A stretch of DNA of 13,063 bases from Baffinella frigidus. Its lineage: Eukaryota > Cryptophyceae > Cryptomonadales > Baffinellaceae. The DNA is taken from assembly GCA_026770585.1 (NCBI GenBank), contig MU646877.1, forward strand, positions 132,957 through 146,019. The letters run 5' to 3'. Under the pieces are notes generated by a model, which worked only from the letters and a program-made list of their open reading frames with translations, ran no database searches and was not told where the DNA came from. The translations under genes and the position numbers were made by a program. Below, in pieces: positions 7,663-13,063 of the stretch (position 1 is its first letter; the number at the start of each line of letters is the position of its first letter).

Positions 7663-7873
7663 GTGAAGAGGGGATACAGGGTGGTTCTCTTGGGGTGTGT
7701 GAAGGTCCCAAAGAGGAACGCGCTCTCACACACACACCGAACCCAAGTCAGCCTTGTTCTGAGGCTCATGGTATCCCATGGCTGGAGTATAAGAGCTCCA
7801 GGCACGGATACCCCACAAGGTGAGAGGGGTTGTGTGGGGGTGTGAGATGAGACAGATGTCAAACCAAACGCAT

Positions 7874-8040
7874 GAAACGAGTTCTAAAACTCGTTTTCTT
7901 AAGTCAACCCCCCTTCAAATTCATCAAGCTTATTCTTTACTTAATAAGTGTCACTTATTGATCTTTTGGTGGTGCTCCGCATAAGTTGACAAATTTATAG
8001 GGGAATTGACTTAAGAAAATGAGTTTTAGAACTCGTTTTC
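7874..8040. mobile_element. AT-rich foldback element, 167 bp, upstream of gene C
   Basis: The terminal inverted repeats are about 38 bp (GAAACGAGTTCTAAAACTCG..., then TTCTTAAGTCAA) with few mismatches, and pairing continues inward (AAATTCATCAAG versus CTTATGCGG-side AAATTTGTCAA). Its loop contains a perfect small hairpin AATAAGTG-T-CACTTATT (7943-7959). The right end lies 89 bp before the gene C start, so it may sit in or supply the promoter. Confidence 0.8.
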
Positions 8041-8128
8041 TGAGAGATCCTTTGACCAGTTTCGCAGGATCATGTCCTTTGTCCATTGTCATTGACACCG
8101 CAGGTCGGAATTGTCATCAAAGAAAGAG

Positions 8129-9153
8129 ATGGGCGACATCTCCCCTCCGTTGCCGCCCCCGCTGCGGCGAGACATGCCGAGCATCTGCCCGGCGTTGCAG
8201 GTGGAAGCTGTCCTCAGGCGCCTGTTCAGTTTTAGACTGTCAGGCTCCAGGCACGCTGGAGCACCTGGCCTGAGGGGGATTTAGTGGGCAGCAAGCGTAG
8301 GCTGCCTGCCATACGACCCTGTCCACTCAAGCGGGGAGGTAAGACAGGTGCACACTAACCCGAGCACCCGCCGCCGCAGGTGACTTCGCTCTCTGGCGAC
8401 TTTTCCAGCCCTGCGCGCCGGCCGTCGCTTTCATCACAAGCCAACAACATGACGAGCAGTGGTCGAGGCAGATCGCTGCTACCGACCGATCGATCCCCTT
8501 GGCGGGTTTGCCGAGAGGCTGCGGCGCCGCAGCCTCTCGGGAAAGCTGGGGACCGGAGCAGCAGCCTCGAGAGCACTCCTCTTAAGCGGCGCGTGTCGTT
8601 CTGCAACGTCATAGCCGTGGAGTCACAGCTGTTGAAAAGGGGCGGGAAAAGCGCGGACCTCCCCCGCCGGACTCTGAGTCTGCCGCTCGAGAAACCCGCC
8701 AAGGGCATCCTGCGGCTCTCTCCCCTCATTCGGCGAGCTTCGTACGACGGCAGCTGCACGCAGCTTCTCTCCCCAGGTCCTGAGCAGCTCTTCGCGCCGG
8801 TCGACTTGATCGTGGCGGGGGGGAACGACAGCGTGGTGACTTGGGGGCGGGGGGTCCCCCGGTTCATGACGCAGCGCCCCCCGACGCCGCCCAGAGGGGG
8901 GTTGGCATCCTCGATGAGTCCAGAAGGGGGGCATCGAATAGAGGCGTGGACGCCCGCGCCGCAGGTGCAGCGAAAAAGGTGCGTTCCACCTCTGCCTCAT
9001 TTGGGTTGTCCGACTGTTCTCACGCTGACATGCTGGGCGTGCGGTACACATTCGTCAACTTTGGAGCTGAGAAGAGCCCCGGCGCACCGAATTGGTGAGC
9101 GGGGTATAACATGGACCGATCATAGTCTGGTTAAGGCACTGGTTAGGCAATAA
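8129..9153 (+). CDS. Gene C: probable protein phosphatase 1 docking protein (RVSF motif)
   Basis: Preferred model: exon 1 is 8129-8200 (24 codons, MGDISPPLPPPLRRDMPSIC, then PALQ). The 179-nt intron 8201-8379 has donor GTGGAA (weak), branch CTAAC at 8355-8359, and acceptor CCGCAG. Exon 2 is 8380-9153. Both junctions are phase 0 and the product is 281 aa. It is basic, Ser/Pro-rich and probably disordered. Residues 93-98 KRRVSF match the PP1 RVxF docking motif, preceded by STPLKR (CDK-type site); residues 133-136 GILR match the [GS]IL[RK] (SILK) motif. RRPSL and RRASY resemble PKA or Aurora sites, and TPP and MSP are proline-directed sites. Codon third positions are less GC-biased than in gene B. 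The C-terminal about 55 residues lie in repeat R1 and may not be ancestral. Alternative: an extra 54-nt exon 8285-8338 followed by a 41-nt intron 8339-8379. Function is inferred from motifs only. Confidence 0.6.
8511..8540. repeat. Perfect 30-bp palindrome inside gene C
   Basis: CCGAGAGGCTGCGGC is followed directly by its exact reverse complement, inside exon 2 of gene C, where it encodes CREAAAPQPL and neighbouring residues. With 24 of 30 bases G or C it would make a very stable cruciform or mRNA hairpin. Confidence 0.9.
8990..9098 (+). repeat. Dispersed repeat R1, copy 2
   Basis: Aligned with 825-936. Shared blocks are CTCTGCCT, CCGACTxTTCTCA, GTGCGGTACA, TTTGGAG, AAGAGCCC and CGAATTGG/CAAATTGG. 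In frame 3 relative to gene C it encodes RYTFVNFGAEKSPGAPNW followed by TGA. It forms the 3' part of gene C, in the same orientation as that gene. Confidence 0.75.
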
Positions 9154-9168
9154 CGGCGAAACCTCTTT

Positions 9169-9174
9169 AATAAA
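9169..9174 (+). terminator. Polyadenylation signal after gene C
   Basis: AATAAA begins 16 nt after the gene C stop at 9151-9153. If the last exon were instead read in the R1 frame (stop at 9096-9098), the 3'UTR to this signal would be about 70 nt, closer to that of gene B. Confidence 0.5.
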
Positions 9175-9558
9175 TTCAGTAATCAGTAATCAGAGCCCGA
9201 ATAGATTTGGAGAGTCCCGCGGTATGACAAGAGCCTACGCTTTCTGCCGCGCAACCGTGCACTAAGCTGCCGCTTGCCACCCCTATCATCACGCTCTCCT
9301 CCGCGGAACGGAAGTCTGGGAAGTTGCAACCTACCACCAGCAACCCGTAGCAGCTTTTACCGGATCCTTACAAGAATCCGGCAACGAATTTGTTTTGGGG
9401 AGGTATTCGTAGGACCCCACGGTAGGAGTCCCTAGGGGCCTCGGAATTGCTGACGGGAGATACGGACAGATATGTCCAGTGTAACTGAAATTTACTGCAG
9501 CACCCGATCCGATTATAAGCTGTTTCGGGTTGCGGGTGGTAGTCACACGGTTAGCCGG

Positions 9559-9672
9559 GGTGTCTAGGGCCGATCAACGATTGTTAATCCCAATTTACGA
9601 AGAACAAGAGATGTCGGTGTCTAGGGCCGATTAACGATTGTTAATCCCAATTTACGAAGAACAAGAAATGTC
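9559..9672 (+). repeat. Tandem duplication, 57 bp x 2
   Basis: The two 57-bp units, 9559-9615 and 9616-9672 (each starting GGTGTCTAGGGCCGAT), differ at two positions, so the duplication is recent. The flanking stretch 9175-9558 shows no gene or recognisable repeat beyond AGTAATC doubled at 9179-9191. Confidence 0.95.
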
Positions 9673-9800
9673 GGGAGTGTTAACAGCAACTCTGTCCCAG
9701 GTCGTGGCCGCTGTTCGGGGCTGTCCGGTACATCAAGAGATTCTGGGCGGGTGTCACGCGCCTCCCCACCCCAGGTGTGATACCCTTCATTAATCAACCA

Positions 9801-9855
9801 CCGAGGCTCGTCACCTGTCCGACCGAGGCTCGTCACCTGTCCGACCGAGGCTCAC
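9801..9855 (-). repeat. Repeat R3: 22-bp tandem units
   Basis: The unit CCGAGGCTCGTCACCTGTCC plus GA is present twice in full and a third time in part. With the preceding GATACCCTTCATTAATCAAC it matches 10467-10520 in inverted orientation over about 52 bp, and a looser version occurs at 11400-11489. On the minus strand both longer copies can be read as SLGRTGDEPRWL[IT]NEG. Confidence 0.85.
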
Positions 9856-9984
9856 AAGGTGGGTCCTGAGTCCTTGCAACCAAGAGCTCGCCCATGAGTA
9901 GACTGGGTTGACTTAGATAGCTCCAATAGATCCAAGGGCCTAGGGCTTTCCCCTTTACAGACAGCAAGGTGGGTCCTGAGTCCT
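9855..9984 (+). repeat. Direct repeat pair of 20 bp
   Basis: CAAGGTGGGTCCTGAGTCCT occurs at 9855-9874 and again at 9965-9984, exactly 110 bp apart. Between 9985 and 10380 I see no gene; the sequence looks unique, with a GGGTCCTAAGGATTATCC patch at about 10276-10293. Confidence 0.85.
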
Positions 9985-10388
9985 GACGGCTGCTTAAGGC
10001 TAAGTGGACCCCCAGGCGGGATCCGCTCGTGACAGGATCTCAAATACTACAACTTGCACCCTGATGGATAACTTGGACCCAATCAACGTTTTTTTAATCT
10101 CAGCGTGGACTGAGTTTGTGGTGGTTGGGAAATAGTCACGCAAGGCCATTTCGGAAGAGAAGAGATGGTGGCCATCCCACACAGCGGGCTACGGAGGGAT
10201 GTTCGGAGGCTGAGCCACCGAGAATCGGTTAGCATCCGTTAGAGCAACCCTATGTCCCTACGGATTGCCTTACGTAGGGTCCTAAGGATTATCCGCGTGT
10301 GGGTTATTCACAAAATCCCTGCGTAGCCCGCTGTGTGGGGGTTGCAATCCTGACCGTCTGAACAAACGCGTTTCTTCCCTGTGTGCAG

Positions 10389-10468
10389 GGATCAACGACC
10401 GCGGGAGGGAGCAGGTGCTGGCCATGTCCCACCTCAACCTTGGGTGCTGGCCATGTCCCTCTTTGTGA
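10389..10468 (+). pseudogene. Orphan exon remnant with 3' splice site
   Basis: TCTGAAC (branch-like) is followed by a pyrimidine-rich tract and TGTGCAG, ending at 10388. After it an open frame from 10391 reads INDRGREQVLAMSHLNLG and hits TGA at 10466. The first 17 residues look like real coding sequence. The following bases repeat GGTGCTGGCCATGTCCC (at 10414 and 10443), a local duplication that breaks the frame. No matching 5' exons were found upstream. The parent gene is not recognised. Confidence 0.35.
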
Positions 10469-10520
10469 GCCTCGGTCGGACAGGTGATGAGCCTCGATGG
10501 TTGACTAATGAAGGTATCCT
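10467..10520 (+). repeat. Repeat R3, inverted copy
   Basis: GAGCCTCGGTCGGACAGGTG followed by ATGAGCCTCGATGGTTGAC and TAATGAAGGTATC is the reverse complement of about 9778-9832 with a few changes. It directly follows the stop of the orphan exon remnant. Confidence 0.8.
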
Positions 10521-10640
10521 CTCCTCCTCAGCGGGGTCTCACCCTAGCCAACGTTCGTGCAAGGGGTTCTCCTTGAGCTTGACCAGCCGGGCAGGGTTTG
10601 CACGTGGGCGGTGACTGATCCAGGAACAGGGAGGAACCTT

Positions 10641-10745
10641 CTAGCGCCTCCCCAGTCTATTTGGTCTCACCACTTCGGTGGGCCCAGGGGTCTTTTCCGA
10701 TCCAAAGTTGAAGGGTTTGTACCGCGAATCCAGCGTGTCAACTTG
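10641..10745 (-). repeat. Dispersed repeat R1, copy 3
   Basis: Reverse-strand copy. It shares GGTACAAA, CAACTTTGG, GAAAAGACCCC, CACCGAAGTGGTG and, beyond the core, CCAAATAGACT...GGAGGCG, which links it more closely to copy 1 (CCAAATAGACT at 938-948) than to copy 2. The translation keeps RYKPFNFGSEKTP. Confidence 0.7.
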
Positions 10746-10921
10746 AGTATAAACTGAAGCGATCCGCGGGCTGGAGCAGGGGAGTGTGCTCGGGGTGGAA
10801 ACCCTAAACCCCAAACCCTGGCAGGGCAGTGTGCTCCGCCCCCTTGCGTGGGAGACTGAGCAGCCTCGGCGCAGCAGGTCCGTGTCTTTTCTCCCAAGGC
10901 CTCCCTTTAGTTTTTTTATGT

Positions 10922-10972
10922 CCTTTAGGTTCTTCGAGCTCCCAACATAGGCGGACACCGGAACTTGTTCTG
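10922..10972 (+). repeat. Dispersed repeat R2, copy 2 (partial)
   Basis: Matches the first half of R2 (CCTTTAGGTTCTTCGAGCTC through GGAACTTGTTCTG) and then stops abruptly. Around it, 10746-11236 holds no convincing gene. Confidence 0.8.
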
Positions 10973-11236
10973 CGACTGTTTTGTGTCGGAGTTCCCCTAC
11001 CCACGAACAGCCTCGCCGGAGCAGGTCCGTGCCCGCGCGAGAGCAGAGGAGATGACACTCTCTACTCTCCTACCATAGCTCAGGTTATGAGCCCTGAGTG
11101 GACCTCGCAGGTAGTACCAGGCAATTTGTAGAGGGTTGCAATCATGATATGTATTGTTGCTGTGCAAAAAAACTCGCAACCTCGAAACCTCGAAACTCAA
11201 GAATCGGACAAGTCTTCCTGGTTTCACTCCGCCGGT

Positions 11237-11385
11237 GATCTCAAAGGGAAACGGTTTTAATCTGAAACTATTGGATTCAATGAAAATTACTACACGAATA
11301 CTTTAATATTACTAGTAAAACTCATTGTGTGTAGTAAATTTCATTGCCAGAAAGTTTTAAATTATAACCGTTTTCCTATGAGATC
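11237..11385. mobile_element. AT-rich foldback element, 149 bp
   Basis: The ends are GATCTCAAAGGGAAACGG and, inverted, CCGTTTTCCTATGAGATC. The arms continue through TTTTAATCTGAAACT, TTCAATGAAAATTACTACAC and their right-hand partners to an AT-rich loop (11288-11315). Nearly the whole element folds on itself. Low GC contrasts sharply with its surroundings. Confidence 0.8.
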
Positions 11386-11399
11386 CTAGGGGGGGCGTG

Positions 11400-11489
11400 T
11401 GAGCCTCAGTTGTGAGCCTCGGCCAGACAGGTAGCGAGCCTCGGCCATGGGCCAGGTCGCGAGCCTCTAGTTGACTGAGGCTCACAGGG
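11400..11489 (+). repeat. Repeat R3, loose copy
   Basis: GAGCCTC occurs five times at irregular spacing, with CGGCCAGACAGGTAGCGAGC and GTTGACTGAGGCTCACAGG, a degenerate version of the R3 unit followed by an inverted end. Confidence 0.6.
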
Positions 11490-11531
11490 CGGCGTGTTTG
11501 TACTAATGACGGTCTCTCTCTCTCTCTGCAG

Positions 11532-11613
11532 GGCTCCGAGCGCGTTGCTCGTCACGGCCGTGTCCCCGACGCACATGGGGCGGCGCGCCAGCGTCGGAGA
11601 GAGACACCCTTAG
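11532..11613 (+). pseudogene. Orphan terminal exon with strong 3' splice site
   Basis: TACTAAT (branch consensus, 11501-11507), a CT-rich tract and TGCAG ending at 11531 make a textbook acceptor. The following frame reads APSALLVTAVSPTHMGRRASVGERHP and stops at TAG (11611-11613). The last codons (GRRASVGER, stop) are repeated four more times downstream, so this is the most complete copy of a terminal exon whose 3' end has been duplicated. The upstream exons are not visible in the window. The parent protein is not recognised. Confidence 0.5.
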
Positions 11614-12207
11614 ACTTGATCCTTTAGGTTCTTCGAGCTCCCACCATAGGCGGACACCGGAACTAGTTCTACACAGAGGCCATGCTTCCTTTCGGATCAC
11701 ATCAAGCTCCCCCTGTACAGAGGATCTCCAGCGTCGGAGAGAGAAAACCCTAGACTTGATGGACCCTGGGAGAACAGGCTAGAGCCTCAAGTGTGACAAG
11801 GGGGGAATGTTGGTTTTAAGAAACCCTTCGTTCAAAGCACGCGTGTATCCGGAACGCACCCACAGTACATCGCCAGCGTTGGGGAGAGAAAAAGCTAGAC
11901 CCTGACGTGGTTCGGTATTATTGTCATGTTGGTGTCAACACATCGTTCTCTCAAAGCGAACGCCAGCGCGGGGGAGCGAGAGAAGGCTAGACCCTGAAGT
12001 GTGACAAGGGGGGTTGCTTAGGTGTTGTTGTCATGTCGGTTTTAATAAACGGTTATATCCAAGCACATCGGGCGGCGTGCCAGCGTTGGAGAACGAAAAA
12101 GCTAGAGCCTGAAGCCCCGGGGGGTTAGGAGCTGTGGGCATCTTGGGGTCAATAAACCAATCTTTCAAAGCACGCGTGTGCCGGAGCGCAACCAAAGCAC
12201 ATTAGTA
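11566..12207 (+). repeat. Tandem array of gene 3' ends (last codons, stop, 3'UTR)
   Basis: Five degenerate units start with CCAGCG followed by a purine-rich block and CTAGA: at 11588, 11728, 11873, 11963 and 12080 (spacings 140, 145, 90 and 117). Three can be read ...ASVGER[HK][PS]-stop in the same frame, and units 1 and 5 also keep GRR before it. The spacers share TGTCATGT, TTTTAATAAAC and TTCAAAGCACGCGTGT. AATAAA is present at 12044-12049 and 12151-12156. Each unit is therefore the end of a coding exon plus a 3'UTR with a poly(A) signal. Confidence 0.7.
11621..11725 (+). repeat. Dispersed repeat R2, copy 3 (complete), inserted in the 3'-end array
   Basis: Full-length R2, from CCTTTAGGTTCTTCGAGCTC to CCCTGTACAGAGGAT. 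It sits between two near-identical 33-bp sequences (11588-11620 and 11728-11760, three mismatches), which gives it the look of an insertion flanked by a long target duplication. Confidence 0.8.
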
Positions 12208-12439
12208 TCGGGTAGGACACGCCAAAGGACATGTGGGTACAGGGATACCTCGGGTGTAAGCAACCACAACTTCAGAAAACGGACCACACGCAGAAAGGTA
12301 CTTTCCCACTATCAGATGTCTCCCAATACACCTCGACGTCAGAGTAGATCTACACGGCAGAGCAAACCGGGGTGCGTCCATTTATGGGAAATTTTGTACC
12401 AGGAGGTACTTTGATGGACGTAACCCTTTCGGGGGAAGT

Positions 12440-12968
12440 AGTTTGAAGTTTAGGGTTTGGTGCTTAGCGTTCCGGGTTTAGGGTTTCGGGTTTGGAGTTT
12501 AGAATATGGGGTTTAGGGTTTATGTTTTTGGATTCAGGGTTTGGGGTTTAGGGTTCAGGGTTTCGGGTTTAGGGTTCAGGGTTTAGGGGTTTAGGTTGTA
12601 GGGTTTAGGGTGTAGCGTTGAGGGTTCGGGGGTTTAGGGTTTAGGGTTTAGGGTTTAGGGTTTAGGGTTTAGGGTTTAGAGTGTGGGGTTTAGGGTTTAG
12701 GGTTTAGGGTTCAGGGTTTAGGGTTTAGGGTTTCGGGTTTAGGGTTTAGGGTTGAGTGTTCAGGTTTTAGGTTTTTAAGGGTTTGCGTTTAGGGTTTGGG
12801 GTTGAGGGTTGAAGATTGAGGTTTGAGGGTTTAGCGTGTAGCGTGTAGTGTTCTGGTTCAAGGGTTTGGTTAGTTTAGGGTTTAGGGCTTAGGGCTTAGG
12901 GCTTAGGGCTAAGGGTTCAGGGTTTATGATTTGGGGGTTTGAGGTTTAGGATTGGAGTTTAGGTTGTT
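12440..12968 (+). repeat. Subtelomeric degenerate TTTAGGG array
   Basis: About 530 bp of TTTAGGG variants with two internal perfect runs (12625-12678 and 12681-12708). At 12832-12858 it contains TAGCGTGTAGCGTGTAGTG then TTCTGGTT, the same punctuation as in the interstitial array at 5173-5208. The region 12208-12439 between this and the 3'-end array shows no recognisable gene. Confidence 0.95.
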
Positions 12969-13063
12969 GGGTTTAGGGTTTAGGGTTTAGGGTTTAGGGT
13001 TTAGGGTTTAGGGTTTAGGGTTTAGGGTTTAGGGTTTAGGGTTTAGGGTTTAGGGTTTAGGGT
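12969..13063 (+). repeat. Telomere: perfect TTTAGGG repeats
   Basis: Ninety-five bases of uninterrupted TTTAGGG (about 13.5 units) reach the last base, with the G-rich strand running 5'->3' outward as expected at a right chromosome end. The true telomere is probably longer and cut off by the end of the assembly. Confidence 0.97.

Larger units (their letters stand above)
7139..8064. repeat. Composite inverted-repeat region
   Basis: AACTGGTCAAAGGATCT at 7140-7156 recurs in reverse complement at 8046-8062, enclosing two complete smaller foldback elements (7165-7524 and 7874-8040). The outer pair could be the ends of a larger element of about 920 bp into which the smaller ones inserted, or simply two copies of one repeat. 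Neither the 85-aa frame at 7260 nor the 103-aa minus frame at 7862 looks like a gene. Confidence 0.45.

Noticed and set aside
7260-7862. 85-aa plus frame and 103-aa minus frame in the foldback nest
   Set aside because: The first lies inside a foldback element, the second in repeat-like sequence. Neither has recognisable composition or motifs.
8841-9098. 85-aa frame ending in the R1 peptide as a separate gene
   Set aside because: It overlaps gene C in another frame and contains only repeat R1 beyond that. It could matter only as an alternative last-exon frame of gene C, which I cannot show.
9559-9855. CRISPR-like array
   Set aside because: Two 57-bp and two and a half 22-bp units are direct tandem repeats without spacers, in a eukaryotic chromosome.
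9331-10182. Short minus-strand frames between gene C and the orphan exon
   Set aside because: They are 60-71 residues long, partly within tandem repeats, without start context, splice sites or motifs.
12178-12414. 78-aa plus frame before the terminal array
   Set aside because: It begins inside the 3'UTR-like repeat unit and has no recognisable composition or splice context.
1-13063. tRNA or rRNA genes
   Set aside because: I looked for cloverleaf B-box type GGTTCGA sequences and conserved rRNA blocks and saw none that could be supported.

Overview
This window is the right-hand end of a eukaryotic nuclear chromosome. It finishes in perfect TTTAGGG telomere repeats whose G-rich strand runs 5'->3' off the right edge. 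Three protein genes can be supported, each with one phase-0 GT-AG intron of 153-179 nt. The central gene (B) is very GC-rich at third codon positions and begins with a signal peptide followed by a Phe-led, transit-peptide-like stretch. That is the presequence pattern of algae with red-derived complex plastids (stramenopile, haptophyte or cryptophyte algae). I infer such a microalga. The species cannot be named from the sequence.

Layout. 1-32 is a G homopolymer. 33-850 is gene-poor, with a duplicated segment, a strong hairpin and a (GA)n tract. 948-1412 (minus) is gene A, a short secreted or anchored protein of Ig-like strand pattern whose 3' end runs into a dispersed repeat (R1). 1891-3814 (plus) is gene B, 586 aa: presequence, AT-hook-like patch, LOTUS/OST-HTH-like segment and class I SAM-dependent methyltransferase. 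A and B are head-to-head across a 478-bp shared upstream region holding a TCACGTGA palindrome and a small foldback element. 4120-4800 is a cluster of short foldback elements (TA-flanked ends beginning CAGGGG), one apparently nested in another. 4924-5880 is a degenerate TTTAGGG array. 5881-6850 holds more foldback elements and a (CT)n tract. 6852-7106 is a degenerate array in the opposite (CCCTAAA) orientation, so the two face each other as in a chromosome fusion. 7139-8064 is a nest of AT-rich foldback elements. 8129-9153 (plus) is gene C, whose product carries a canonical protein phosphatase 1 docking motif (KRRVSF) and a second SILK-type motif (GILR). 9154-12430 is subtelomeric repeat mosaic: tandem repeats, copies of dispersed repeats R1, R2 and R3, an AT-rich foldback element, two orphan 3' splice sites with exon remnants, and a tandem array of gene 3' ends (last codons, stop, 3'UTR with AATAAA). 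12440-12968 is a degenerate telomere-like array and 12969-13063 is the pure telomere.

The three genes do not form an evident pathway. Gene B may act in the plastid, gene A in the secretory route and gene C as a phosphatase partner. The strongest themes are the unusual domain composition of gene B, the PP1-docking gene C, and dispersed repeats that repeatedly form or replace gene 3' ends in this subtelomere. All functions are inferred from motifs visible by eye. No database search was possible.
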